Positions 16,636 to 25,745 of a DNA stretch of 64,000 nucleotides are shown here, piece after piece. A program made the position numbers and the translations under genes. Numbering within the stretch: position 1 is the stretch's first letter; each line of letters starts with the position of its first letter. The notes beneath the pieces were generated by a model that was given only the letters and a program-made list of their open reading frames with translations, ran no database searches and had not been told where the DNA came from. Origin of the DNA: Salinicoccus sesuvii (lineage in GTDB: Bacteria > Bacillota > Bacilli > Staphylococcales > Salinicoccaceae); contig NZ_JBHRWV010000001.1 in the NCBI RefSeq assembly GCF_042648145.1, forward strand, positions 310,001-374,000, read 5' to 3'.

Positions 16636-17596
16636 ATGGTATTTTCTGCCCATCTTTGTGATGGGCATTCTTTTGTCTTTTGTGCTAGCAATGATGTACG
16701 GAACTAATACATACTCGGTGAGAGAAGTATTCGACGTGATCTTCAATCTGGATATGACGAGCCAGAGCCATCAGATTCTGCGTGAAATAAGGCTGCCGCG
16801 TGTGCTCACTGCGCTCCTTGCTGGTTTTATGATCAGTATTTCTGGGCTTGTGCTTCAATCGGTTACTCATAATGACTTGAGTGAACCAAGTATTCTCGGC
16901 ATCAACGCAGGTGCCAATCTGGCTATCATCCTGGCAGCACTTCTTGTACCAACGCTGCCATTTATCGGTGTCGTAGGGAGCGGGTTCATCGGCGGGATGC
17001 TGATTGGACTTGTGATCCTTTCGATGACCCGCTACCGTTCACCGATGCATCTGATTTTGGCCGGGGCTGGGATTAGTCTGCTGCTCTATGCTGTAACAGA
17101 CTTCCTGGTTATTACATTTAACCTCGGGCAATACATCGCGTTCTTCACAGCAGGTGGCGCCGCTGGACAGTCCATATCGAATATCACAATTGTCTTTCCG
17201 ATGGCTGTCGTCCTCGTCATCGTTCTGCTTTTTCTCTCAAAAGAACTCGACGTACTCCTATTTGGCGACGAGATGGCAGTCTCGCTCGGCCAAAACCAGA
17301 CCGTTTATCGCAGAGTGACACTGACAGTTGCCATCATGCTTGCGAGCATGGCAGTGGCCATGGTAGGAAATGTTGTCTTTCTCGGTCTGCTTGTGCCGCA
17401 CACAGTCAAAATGCTGTTTGGCAACATGCACCGATTTACCATCATCTATACAGGCTTTACAGGCGCAATGATCTTTGTCCTCTCTGATATGTTCGCAAGA
17501 GTATTCAATGAAACACCAGTGAACGCCATCATTGCAGTAATTGGACTGCCTTTCTTCATCTACATCATTAAGAAGAGGGGGGACAAATATGCGTAA
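16625..17596 (+). CDS. FecCD-family siderophore permease, subunit 1
   Basis: Membrane permease of 323 aa with about nine or ten hydrophobic segments and FecCD/BtuC signatures: IRLPRVLTALLAGFMISISG, then LGINAGANLAI and a C-terminal VGLLVPHTVK-like loop (LGLLVPHTVKMLFG) that contacts the ATPase. It forms a heterodimer with the next gene product. The start ATG at 16625 lies inside the end of the ATPase gene and follows AGAGG. The frame opens earlier (16538), but that part is a shadow of the ATPase. Confidence 0.9.
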   Translation: MDRKWYFLPIFVMGILLSFVLAMMYGTNTYSVREVFDVIFNLDMTSQSHQILREIRLPRVLTALLAGFMISISGLVLQSVTHNDLSEPSILGINAGANLAIILAALLVPTLPFIGVVGSGFIGGMLIGLVILSMTRYRSPMHLILAGAGISLLLYAVTDFLVITFNLGQYIAFFTAGGAAGQSISNITIVFPMAVVLVIVLLFLSKELDVLLFGDEMAVSLGQNQTVYRRVTLTVAIMLASMAVAMVGNVVFLGLLVPHTVKMLFGNMHRFTIIYTGFTGAMIFVLSDMFARVFNETPVNAIIAVIGLPFFIYIIKKRGDKYA

Positions 17597-18581
17597 TTCC
17601 ATCAAATTTATCATCATTTCGGTGCTACTGATGGCGGTTGTGCTCATTCATCTGTTCACCGGTACGTTCAGTCTGACTTTCACCGATCTTATGGATGTCG
17701 TAACCAATCAGGCAAGTGACAATGTCAGACTGGTCCTATTTGAGTTCAGAATGCCAAGAATCATTGTCGTCATGGTATGCGGTGCAGCACTCGCACTCAG
17801 CGGCTTGATTCTGCAGGTCATTTCTAAGAATCCACTTGCGGATCCCGGTATTATCGGTGTCAATGCAGGTAGTGGGTTCGGTGTAGTCCTTTTCATTACT
17901 TTCATCAGCGGATCGATGAGCCAGCATCTCTACGCTTTACCATTGATGAGCTTTATAGGCGGGCTGCTGACAGTCCTCATCATCTTCTTCCTGTCTTTCA
18001 TGGGCGGGACTTTCAAGAGTAACATCTTCATTCTGATCGGGATTGCGACTGCGATGGGGGTTACAGGCTTTGTCTATGTATTTACATCCATGTTCGACGA
18101 GTCCCAGATGGAAACGCTCAATCGCTACTTTGCGGGCAACATCTGGGGAGACACATGGCCGTTTGTCTACATCTCGGTGCCTTATATTCTGCTGGTATCG
18201 CTCTTAGTGTTTTTTAGAATCAGAGAAATGGGGATGCTGAACCTCGATGACGAGATGCTCACGGGTCTTGGAATGAACGTGAACAAAGAGAAGATCATTT
18301 TGATTATCCTTTCAGCGATGCTATCAAGCCTTGCGGTAAGCGTATGCGGTGCCATCAGTTTCATCGGTTTGATTGCGCCGCACATTTCAAGAATGCTTTT
18401 CGGTCAAAATATGAAGGTGCTTTTTATTTCTTCACTACTGATTGGCAGTGTCCTACTGACATCAGCCGACCTCCTGGGCAAGCTGGTACTCGCACCAGTC
18501 ATTGTACCGACAGGTATCGTTGTTGCCCTGATTGGTGGGCCGTACTTCCTTTGGCTATTGATGAAAGCCAAACAGATATAA
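17589..18581 (+). CDS. FecCD-family siderophore permease, subunit 2
   Basis: Membrane permease of 330 aa, paralogous to the preceding gene: FRMPRIIVVMVCGAALALSG, PGIIGVNAGSGFGV, and FIGLIAPHISRMLFG as the coupling helix. The start ATG at 17589 follows GAGGGGGG and overlaps the first permease by 8 bases, so the four-gene importer operon is translationally coupled. A strong terminator follows. Confidence 0.9.
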   Translation: MRNSIKFIIISVLLMAVVLIHLFTGTFSLTFTDLMDVVTNQASDNVRLVLFEFRMPRIIVVMVCGAALALSGLILQVISKNPLADPGIIGVNAGSGFGVVLFITFISGSMSQHLYALPLMSFIGGLLTVLIIFFLSFMGGTFKSNIFILIGIATAMGVTGFVYVFTSMFDESQMETLNRYFAGNIWGDTWPFVYISVPYILLVSLLVFFRIREMGMLNLDDEMLTGLGMNVNKEKIILIILSAMLSSLAVSVCGAISFIGLIAPHISRMLFGQNMKVLFISSLLIGSVLLTSADLLGKLVLAPVIVPTGIVVALIGGPYFLWLLMKAKQI

Positions 18582-18603
18582 TCGAATCATTGGAACGATG
18601 CAA

Positions 18604-18647
18604 AATATCCAGTTTCCTTTATAATGGGAACTGGATATTTATTTTTT
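18604..18647 (+). terminator. intrinsic terminator of the siderophore operon
   Basis: AATATCCAGTT pairs perfectly with AACTGGATATT (stem about 18604-18617 with 18626-18640 including inner G-T and C-G pairs), followed by a T-rich run. It separates the importer from bceR. Confidence 0.88.
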
Positions 18648-18669
18648 TAATAATGAAAGCGGGGCTATC

Positions 18670-19350
18670 ATGGTGTCTAGAATATTCATTATCGAAGACG
18701 ATCTGGCACTTTACGAAGAATTGAAAGCGCGGCTCGAGGAATGGGACCATACGGTTTCTGGTGTATCGGACTTTTCGAATGTTTTGAACGATTTCATCGG
18801 TTTTGAACCTGAGCTTGTCCTAATCGACATCACTCTGCCGAAGTACGATGGTTTCTACTGGTGTAGAAGGATACGGGACGTCTCGAGCCTGCCGATCATC
18901 TTTTTATCCTCACGTGACCATCCATCTGATATGGTGATGAGCATGCAGATGGGCAGTGACGACTACATCCAGAAACCTTTCAACTTCGATGTCTTGGTGG
19001 CTAAAATCGATGCACTACTGAGGCGGACCTACCAGTATCAGAATCAGGCCCTTGATGTCGTCCATTTCAGAGATGCTGTTTTTGATTTCAAACGGTTGAC
19101 TGGAGCGCGATCCGGTCAAGTGATAGAGTTGACCAAAAATGAATCTTTCATCCTGTCCGTATTGGCTGCAAACAAGGATCAGGTCGTCTCAAGGGATGAT
19201 CTGATCGCACAGTTATGGGACGATGCAAAATTCATCAGTGATAATACATTGACCGTCAACGTTAACCGTATACGCAAAAAATTGGAAGAGATGGGGCTTC
19301 ATGAAGCCATTGTCACTAAAACGGGGCTTGGCTATATGCTGAAGGAGTGA
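18670..19350 (+). CDS. bceR: BceR-type response regulator
   Basis: OmpR-family response regulator of 226 aa. The receiver domain (1-120) has acidic pocket IIEDD, phospho-acceptor Asp53 in LIDITLP, and lysine in QKPFN. The winged-helix DNA-binding domain (about 135-226) ends TVNVNRIRKKL and TKTGLGYML. It pairs with the intramembrane-sensing kinase encoded next and is expected to switch on the adjacent bceAB operon when cationic or cell-wall-active peptides are present. BraR and GraR of Staphylococcus belong to the same group, so the exact name is by family only. Confidence 0.88.
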   Translation: MVSRIFIIEDDLALYEELKARLEEWDHTVSGVSDFSNVLNDFIGFEPELVLIDITLPKYDGFYWCRRIRDVSSLPIIFLSSRDHPSDMVMSMQMGSDDYIQKPFNFDVLVAKIDALLRRTYQYQNQALDVVHFRDAVFDFKRLTGARSGQVIELTKNESFILSVLAANKDQVVSRDDLIAQLWDDAKFISDNTLTVNVNRIRKKLEEMGLHEAIVTKTGLGYMLKE

Positions 19351-19355
19351 ACATC

Positions 19356-20348
19356 ATGTACTTTACGAATCATCTGCGCTGGTGGCTCTTATTCATCCTG
19401 ATTAATTGTGTCACACTTGGAATCGGTCTGTTGGATATCGCAGTTAACAACTTGTCGATTGTCTATATTGTCATTATCAATACGGTGATTTTCCTTCTGT
19501 TTGCTATCTATCATTACTTCAAAGACAGAAACTATGTTAAAGAGTTGATGAAGATGGAAGATGTTGAAGACATCGAAGGTTTGCCTGTCCCACGACTCGT
19601 TTTCAACCGTGCCCTTCATGAGCGCCTGATGGAAGTGAAAAAGTCCCATAACACCCGCATGGATGCCGAATCAGTCAAGACGAAAGAAAATATAGATGAA
19701 ACGACCCGTTGGATCCACGATATGAAAATGCCGATGACGATGCTGAAGCTACTACTCGATGATACGCAGGGAACTGAACGAGTGAAATTGTTGAATGAAT
19801 GGCAACGCTTGGACGGGATGTTAAACGAGATGCTCTATATGAAGCGGTTGCCGAACATCCAGAACGACCTCTACTTCGAGACAGTCGAGCTCGGTCCCAT
19901 TATAAGTCGCAGCATCAATAAGCTTAGGCCCCTCTGCATGGAAAAAGACATCGGGTTTGACGTGGAGATAACGGAAGCGACAGTCGAAACAGATGTAAAA
20001 TGGCTTGCATTCATCATCGATCAAATCATCAGCAATAGCGTAAAATATACTGTCAATGATGAAATAAGGGTAGAAAGTCGTATAGCAGATGATGCGATGC
20101 TTCTAACAGTAAAAGATCACGGTAGGGGCATCCGTCCTGAGGACCTGCCGCGAATATTCGAAGCGGGTTTTACCTCCACCAGCAATCATGATGATATCCA
20201 ATCGACAGGTATGGGTCTATACTTGGCACACCAAGCTGCTGAAGCGATGAACATTACAATCAATGCAACATCGGAGTACGGCAAAGGGACAGAGATGGCG
20301 CTGACATTCGCAAAACAGAATAGATATCATAAATTGAAGGCCATGTGA
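19356..20348 (+). CDS. bceS: BceS-type intramembrane-sensing histidine kinase
   Basis: Histidine kinase of 330 aa with two N-terminal membrane helices (about 9-26 and 35-54) and almost no extracellular loop, as in BceS, GraS and BraS. These kinases take their signal from the cognate ABC transporter. Seen: the H-box with His121 (WIHDMKMP), N-box QIISNSVKYT, G-boxes DHGRGI and GMGLYLA. GTG at 19347 abuts AAGGAG. ATG 19356 has 8-base spacing and is preferred. The stop codon lies within the inverted repeat that is probably the BceR operator. Confidence 0.88.
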   Translation: MYFTNHLRWWLLFILINCVTLGIGLLDIAVNNLSIVYIVIINTVIFLLFAIYHYFKDRNYVKELMKMEDVEDIEGLPVPRLVFNRALHERLMEVKKSHNTRMDAESVKTKENIDETTRWIHDMKMPMTMLKLLLDDTQGTERVKLLNEWQRLDGMLNEMLYMKRLPNIQNDLYFETVELGPIISRSINKLRPLCMEKDIGFDVEITEATVETDVKWLAFIIDQIISNSVKYTVNDEIRVESRIADDAMLLTVKDHGRGIRPEDLPRIFEAGFTSTSNHDDIQSTGMGLYLAHQAAEAMNITINATSEYGKGTEMALTFAKQNRYHKLKAM

Positions 20349-20364
20349 CAATAATGTCACATGG
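20341..20364. promoter_or_regulatory. inverted repeat, probable BceR operator for bceAB
   Basis: CCATGTGACA-ATAA-TGTCACATGG is a perfect 10-bp inverted repeat. Its core TGACA-N4-TGTCA resembles the TnACA-N4-TGTnA motif I recall for BceR-type regulators. It lies about 88-110 bases before the bceA start, upstream of an A+T-rich -10 region with no good -35, as expected of an activated promoter. Followed by CTTTTC, it may also terminate bceRS transcripts. Confidence 0.7.
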
Positions 20365-20450
20365 CTTTTCACTTCTGTCACCTAAATCAAACGACCGATG
20401 GCTCAGATACATATAGAATATAAGTATATTAAAACAGGGGAGGCGTCATT

Positions 20451-21209
20451 ATGATGCTTGAAACGAAAGAAATCAAAAAGTCCTATGGCAACCGGCTCAA
20501 TCGCACTGAGGTGTTGAAAGGTATTGATTTGGACATCGAGAAGGGTGAGTTTGTATCAATCATGGGTGCGTCGGGCTCAGGTAAAACAACACTCCTTAAT
20601 GTACTCAGTTCAATCGACCGGGTGAGTAGCGGTCATATTTTCATTGAAGGGGAAGATATCACTACAATGAAGGATAAGAGGCTGGCGGATTTCAGGAAAA
20701 ACGATCTCGGGTTTATCTTCCAACAGTACAATCTGCTTGATACATTGACAGTGAAAGAGAATATTTTACTTCCATTATCTATTAGAGATATGAAGAAGAG
20801 TGAAGTAGAGAGGCAGTTTGAAATCGTCGCCACGGAACTCGGTATCTTCGACTTGAGTGATAAGTATCCGAACGAAATTTCAGGGGGCCAGCAGCAGCGA
20901 ACAAGTGCGGCCCGTGCATTCATCCATCAGCCAAAGATAATTTTTGCAGATGAGCCGACTGGGGCACTCGACTCAAAATCTGCAAGTAGCCTTTTGATGA
21001 AATTAAAGCAGATCAATACAAATAGTCATTCCACAATCATGATGGTGACACATGATGCTACTGCTGCAAGCTATTCCAGTCGCGTCGTATTTCTCAAAGA
21101 CGGCATTGTCTATTCCACACTTAGAAAAGGGGAACGTTCCCAAGAAGATTTCTTTAAAGAAATTATGAACACACAAAGTGTACTGGGGGGTGTCAGCGTT
21201 GAGTCTTAA
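20451..21209 (+). CDS. bceA: BceA-type ABC transporter ATPase
   Basis: ABC ATPase of 252 aa of the MacB/LolD-like group. Seen: Walker A GASGSGKTT, Q-loop FQQYNLLD, signature ISGGQQQRTSAAR and Walker B IIFADEPTGALDS, all intact. With the ten-helix permease encoded next it frees cell-wall lipid targets from peptide antibiotics and relays flux information to BceS. Two ATGs (20451, 20454) follow GGGGAGG. The 3' end overlaps bceB. Confidence 0.9.
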   Translation: MMLETKEIKKSYGNRLNRTEVLKGIDLDIEKGEFVSIMGASGSGKTTLLNVLSSIDRVSSGHIFIEGEDITTMKDKRLADFRKNDLGFIFQQYNLLDTLTVKENILLPLSIRDMKKSEVERQFEIVATELGIFDLSDKYPNEISGGQQQRTSAARAFIHQPKIIFADEPTGALDSKSASSLLMKLKQINTNSHSTIMMVTHDATAASYSSRVVFLKDGIVYSTLRKGERSQEDFFKEIMNTQSVLGGVSVES

Positions 21210-23127
21210 TCGACTAATCTTTAAAAATTTCTTTAGAAACTTAAAGAATTACGGATTATATGTATTTGCCCTTGTATTTAGTGTGTCGCTTTACTTTTCT
21301 TTTGTACTCATGTCTAAAGATGATAGCGCAGCCGACGAATTGGCTTCCGGAACAATGATGTCCACTGGCTTTCTAGTGGGTTCCGTATTGCTTATCATCA
21401 TCATCGTCACCTTTGTCATGTTTGCGAATTCGATATTTTTAAAACGCAGGAATACAGAACTTGCCCTTTTCCAACTCATTGGATTAAATATCAGCAAAGT
21501 CTTTAGAATACTGCTGCTCGAAAATGCCATCATCTACTTCGGTAGCTTAATTATGGGCATCCTTTTTGGCTTCCTACTATCGAGAGTATTACTGATGGTT
21601 TTGCTTAGCATCATGCAGATTGAGTTGTCCATCGGGCTAAATTTTTCAATGGAAGCAGTTATACAAACGGCTGTACTGTTCATTGCCATTTTCATTTTAC
21701 TGCTCGCCCAAAACTTCCTCTTTTTGAAACGGACAAAACTGATCGATATGATTACACTTGATAGGACCAATGAATCTGATAATAGACGCCTCGGTACTGG
21801 TACCTTAATCATGGGTGTGTTAGGTATCGGAATGATTGCACTTGGTTACTATCTCTCGACTGAACTGGTCGACTCTATAGCTATCATCATTCCGCTCACA
21901 TTCGCAGTCTTGGGTTTAACAATCGTCGGCACGTACATTACATTCAAGTTTTCCGTGTCATTTCTACTGAATATCATCAGAAAGTCAAAGCGAGGACATG
22001 TCAACGTAACAGACGTCTTGTCTCTGACACGTATTATGTTCAATATAAAATCCAATGCATTTCTTTTGACGATAATCAGTATCATCAGTGCACTCAGCAT
22101 CGGTTTGATGTCACTTGCCTATATCACCTATTACTCCGTCGAGCAGACGGTAGAAAATACAATGCCACGCGATTACACGTTCTACGACGAGGAGGGGCTC
22201 GACTACTACGCAACACTGCTCAATGAAGCAGGTGTTGATCACCAGTTCTTTACAGTTAAAACGACGGATGCAGTTGTTAAGGAAGAGGGGGCAATACAAG
22301 GAGATCTCGAAAGTCTGGGGTTCGATGAACCGGAGTTAAACATGGCGGTAGTAAGTGATGCGGATTTTGATGGGATATCACTGCAACCGAACCAAACAGT
22401 CATCACCGGTACCTCCACACTCGTCGGTTCGTTTATCGACTACACCGTCAATGAAGGTGTCACATTTGTTGGGGACGACTACGAGCGTACTCTAGAACTG
22501 ATAGATGTGGAAGATCAGTCTGTCTTATCCAATATGGTTTCATACGGCAGTCCCGTTGCGATTGTTGACGGGACAGTGTATAAGGAATTGATGGAAAACC
22601 GCCCACAGGAAATTCAAGGCGACCTAGAAAGAACAATGTACGCCATCGATATTACTGAAGGAGACAGCATGGAAATATTCAACCTGATGGACAGAGAAGA
22701 TCGTCCGGCATTTGCGTCTAAAATTCAGCAATATACGACGCAGATGCAAGCGAATGGACTAGCGATGTTCATCATTGCCTTCGTTGGATTTTCTTTCCTT
22801 TTGACTTCGGGATGTATTCTCTACTTCAAACAAGTTGGTGAGAGTGAAGATGAAAAAGGGAGTTATACTGTCCTTAGAAAACTCGGGTTTTCCGAACGCG
22901 AAATCATCAAAGGTCTTTCAACTCGGATGGTTATCACTTTTGGTATTCCACTGTTGATTGGTCTCTTGCACGCATATTTTGCAGTCAATGCCGGGTGGTT
23001 CTTGTTTGGAACAGAAATGTGGACACCGATGTTGATCGTAATGGGTGTCTACACGGTACTCTACTCTATATTTGCAGTTCTATCGCTACTCTATTATAAG
23101 CGTGTCGTTAGAGAGAGTCTGAATTAA
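21199..23127 (+). CDS. bceB: BceB-type ABC transporter permease
   Basis: Permease of 642 aa with the BceB layout: N-terminal MSLNRLIFKNFFRNLKNYG, ten hydrophobic segments, two FtsX-like regions and a large extracellular domain of about 200 residues (roughly 320-520) between segments 7 and 8, which receives the peptide signal. GGGGGG precedes a TTG at 21199 by 8 bases, and the resulting N-terminus matches the family. The frame also has GTG at 21178, which would add seven atypical residues. It overlaps bceA by 11 bases. A terminator follows. Confidence 0.88.
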   Translation: MSLNRLIFKNFFRNLKNYGLYVFALVFSVSLYFSFVLMSKDDSAADELASGTMMSTGFLVGSVLLIIIIVTFVMFANSIFLKRRNTELALFQLIGLNISKVFRILLLENAIIYFGSLIMGILFGFLLSRVLLMVLLSIMQIELSIGLNFSMEAVIQTAVLFIAIFILLLAQNFLFLKRTKLIDMITLDRTNESDNRRLGTGTLIMGVLGIGMIALGYYLSTELVDSIAIIIPLTFAVLGLTIVGTYITFKFSVSFLLNIIRKSKRGHVNVTDVLSLTRIMFNIKSNAFLLTIISIISALSIGLMSLAYITYYSVEQTVENTMPRDYTFYDEEGLDYYATLLNEAGVDHQFFTVKTTDAVVKEEGAIQGDLESLGFDEPELNMAVVSDADFDGISLQPNQTVITGTSTLVGSFIDYTVNEGVTFVGDDYERTLELIDVEDQSVLSNMVSYGSPVAIVDGTVYKELMENRPQEIQGDLERTMYAIDITEGDSMEIFNLMDREDRPAFASKIQQYTTQMQANGLAMFIIAFVGFSFLLTSGCILYFKQVGESEDEKGSYTVLRKLGFSEREIIKGLSTRMVITFGIPLLIGLLHAYFAVNAGWFLFGTEMWTPMLIVMGVYTVLYSIFAVLSLLYYKRVVRESLN

Positions 23128-23150
23128 TTTGAATCAAATCTAATAGAGAA

Positions 23151-23180
23151 AACCAGGAACAAGAGCGCTTCCTGGTTTTT
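23151..23180 (+). terminator. intrinsic terminator of bceAB
   Basis: AACCAGGAA (23151-23159) pairs with TTCCTGGTT (23169-23177) and runs into T residues. The next 95 bases hold no clear promoter beyond AT-rich TATTAT and GATAAT elements. Confidence 0.82.
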
Positions 23181-23274
23181 ATCTTTGTGAGAATTCAGTG
23201 AACTCACTACCATATTGCATGACCAAAATGACTAAAGGGCGTATTATGGGGAATACGATAATAAGGAAACTTGA

Positions 23275-24744
23275 ATGAAGGTAGGGAAATATATGAAACA
23301 GAAGACCCTCTCGGGCGTTGCTACGGTGCTTGGCTTAATGCTGATGATCACAGCATTCTTTCCAATCCAGGCATCAGCAGCGAGTCCGAGCCTCCAGAAC
23401 ATGATTGAAATCAGAGATCCGGATGGCAATTATGACGCGAACGAGGCCCAGGCGATGATCAACCGCCTCAGTTGGGTGGATGAAAGGATACTGGCGCATA
23501 CGGACCGCGCGGGTGTCCGAATCATATTGATGGACCAGCCGTTGACTGAACTGCCGGAATTCGCATACCTTTCCGGAGTTACCCCTAGAGGCTGGGAGAA
23601 CACCGGTCAGACATGGGATGACGTACCGGGTGCTGGTGGCTACACGACTGCTGCCAGAATCGGCTACAGTAACCCCGGTAATGGTCACTCAACCATAAAT
23701 CTTGAATTGCACGAATATGGTCATGCTGTCGACAGTTATGCTGCAGGTTTCACAGTAAGTGGCTCGCAGGAATTCATGGATATAATGGCTCAGGAGAAGG
23801 ATAACCTTTTTTACGATCACGAAGTGCCGAGCTACTTTGATGTGCCTGGAGAGTACTTTGCAGAGACTTTCGCAATGTACTACCTTGGGGGGAGCGCGAG
23901 TGCCCGTCTGGCTGAACGCGCACCGATGACGTACCAGTTCATGGCTTCTTTCCACAATAGACTCGTCACTATTAAAGGAACGACAGGCAACACAGCTGAA
24001 TTTTCATGGGATCCACTTGAGGGTGCCGCTTATTACGAAGTATACCGGGATGATACGCTTGTAGATACGACACAGGAAAGCTATTATCAGGACACTGGAA
24101 TTGAGACATCTACCACTTATAATTATCATGTGCGTGCAATGGATCAAAATAATAATCCGCTGCTGACTTCCTATTTTAGAACCGCAACAACGACAGATGT
24201 CAGTGATGCACCAGTAGTCGAAACCACGGAACTTGAACAGATAATCGATGAAGTAGAAGCGGTGCCGGCAGAATCCAGAGCACCTGAACTGCAATCTGCA
24301 CTTGAAAATGCATATGCGCTGATTGAAGACGACAGCGTAGGACAAGACCAGGTTGATGAATCTGTAACGACATTATCAGATGCCCTTTCAAATAACGACG
24401 AGGCAAAAGTCGCTGAAGAAGATGTTGCCGAGGAAACGAATGGTGAGGAAAGTACCGAAGCCTCGACAGAAGAGCCGATAGAGTCCTCTTCTGAAGCGGA
24501 GATGACCGAAGAACGTTCAGAAGAAACAACGGTTGAACCCGCTACTGAAGAAGCATCGACTGTTGAAAGTACAGAAGAGAGTCCAGAAGATGCGGACGAA
24601 GCAGAAACTGAAGCGGAAATAGATACGGCACAAGAGAGTGGACAGGCGACAGCCGAGTCTTCTAACACTTTGCTGATTATTGGTGGCATCGTCCTTTTCG
24701 TCCTTGCTGCTATCGCTACAGTCGTTTTGCTTAGAAGAAGGTAA
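23275..24744 (+). CDS. surface-anchored metalloprotease with anthrax lethal-factor-like (M34) domain
   Basis: Exported protein of 489 aa. A signal peptide ends at QASA (about 35). Residues about 45-230 form a zinc protease domain with HEYGH at 146-150 and the third ligand Glu193 in GEYFAETF. The stretch HEYGHAVDSYA and the later APMTYQF are strikingly like the catalytic core of anthrax lethal factor and the Pro-Pro endopeptidases. A fibronectin type III-like domain follows (about 235-310), then a helical segment, a long Glu/Ser/Thr-rich stalk (about 375-460) and a C-terminal membrane helix with RRR. There is no LPXTG. ATG 23275 follows AAGGAA; ATG 23293 after AGGTAGGG is possible. Target unknown. 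Confidence 0.85.
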   Translation: MKVGKYMKQKTLSGVATVLGLMLMITAFFPIQASAASPSLQNMIEIRDPDGNYDANEAQAMINRLSWVDERILAHTDRAGVRIILMDQPLTELPEFAYLSGVTPRGWENTGQTWDDVPGAGGYTTAARIGYSNPGNGHSTINLELHEYGHAVDSYAAGFTVSGSQEFMDIMAQEKDNLFYDHEVPSYFDVPGEYFAETFAMYYLGGSASARLAERAPMTYQFMASFHNRLVTIKGTTGNTAEFSWDPLEGAAYYEVYRDDTLVDTTQESYYQDTGIETSTTYNYHVRAMDQNNNPLLTSYFRTATTTDVSDAPVVETTELEQIIDEVEAVPAESRAPELQSALENAYALIEDDSVGQDQVDESVTTLSDALSNNDEAKVAEEDVAEETNGEESTEASTEEPIESSSEAEMTEERSEETTVEPATEEASTVESTEESPEDADEAETEAEIDTAQESGQATAESSNTLLIIGGIVLFVLAAIATVVLLRRR

Positions 24745-24756
24745 TCAAACCACAGG

Positions 24757-24781
24757 AGCTGGATCAAATCCAGCTTCTTTT
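24757..24781 (+). terminator. intrinsic terminator
   Basis: AGCTGGAT (24757-24764), loop CAA, ATCCAGCT (24768-24775), then a T-rich run. It ends the metalloprotease gene. Confidence 0.88.
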
Positions 24782-24839
24782 TTATTTCACTATGCCCTAT
24801 GATGGAATCATGTAAAATAAGTAAAAAGGATGGGAACAG

Positions 24840-25745
24840 ATGCAACTTTTAATGATTATACTTCCTGTTTTTCTCATATTCGGAGCAGGGTATGCCGCAC
24901 AGAAACTGCTAAAGATGGATATCAAATCTGTTTCTGCGCTGGCACTATACATACTATTGCCTCTACTCACCTTCAACACTTTCTACCGCAATGAAATTAC
25001 GGTTGATTATTTCTATCTATTCCTCTACTCGTTGATCATCACAGCCATTCTTGCAGGAATCACGGTTGGTATTGGTTTTTTCATGAAATCGACTAAAGAA
25101 GATATTTCAGCTATGCTACTCGGCACTTTGTTTCCGAACAGTGGAAATTATGGATCCCCTGTCGTACTTTTTGCGATTGGTGCTACGGCGTTTGACTATG
25201 CAGTTGTACTGATGGTGCTGCATGGCTTTATTATCAGTACAATCGGCATCTTCATCGCTTCGTTCGGTAATGGCGCAACAATCTCTGTCAGGGAGGCGGT
25301 AATCAGCATCTTCCGAATCCCCGTCATCTACGGCGCACTTGCCGGTATTATTCTCCAGCTTTTAAACCTCACAATTGATGATAAGCTGATGGAAATTATC
25401 GAGATGACCGGCAATACCTCTATTCCGGTTGTTATGCTCATTCTTGGCATGCAGCTGGCACAGATTACCAGAGAAAAGTTCAAACTAAATAATATTACGA
25501 CAGTTGTTGCTGTCAGAATGCTCATATCTCCGATCGTCGCAATGGTACTTGTACTCTTCATGCCGATCGACGATACGATGAAGGCTGTCTTCGTCATACT
25601 GAATGCGATGCCGGTTGCCGCCAATTCCACCATGCTGGCTGTCCAGTTCAATGTAAAACCGAATCTTGTTTCCTTCTCGACCCTCGTCACTACACTGTTC
25701 AGTTTGATTACGATACCGATCTGTCTATATCTTCTTGGAATTTAG
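24840..25745 (+). CDS. AEC-family (auxin efflux carrier-like) transporter
   Basis: Membrane protein of 301 aa with ten hydrophobic segments in two halves, typical of the AEC family, whose bacterial members move malate, malonate or other organic acids. Seen: LPLLTFNTFYRNE near the first half, LFPNSGNYGSPV (the conserved N-GNYG motif) and NAMPVAANSTMLA in the second half. The substrate is not evident. The gene stands alone on the plus strand. Its stop overlaps the convergent rocB-like stop by 3-4 bases with no terminator in between, so read-through antisense RNA into rocB is possible. Confidence 0.85.
   Translation: MQLLMIILPVFLIFGAGYAAQKLLKMDIKSVSALALYILLPLLTFNTFYRNEITVDYFYLFLYSLIITAILAGITVGIGFFMKSTKEDISAMLLGTLFPNSGNYGSPVVLFAIGATAFDYAVVLMVLHGFIISTIGIFIASFGNGATISVREAVISIFRIPVIYGALAGIILQLLNLTIDDKLMEIIEMTGNTSIPVVMLILGMQLAQITREKFKLNNITTVVAVRMLISPIVAMVLVLFMPIDDTMKAVFVILNAMPVAANSTMLAVQFNVKPNLVSFSTLVTTLFSLITIPICLYLLGI

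Noticed and set aside
24650..24744. LPXTG sortase anchor at the end of the metalloprotease
   Set aside because: No LPXTG-like motif precedes the C-terminal hydrophobic segment. A plain membrane anchor fits better.
24171..24845. 224-codon minus-strand frame opposite the metalloprotease stalk
   Set aside because: A Ser/Val-rich low-complexity translation produced by the GAA/ACA-rich acidic stalk on the other strand.
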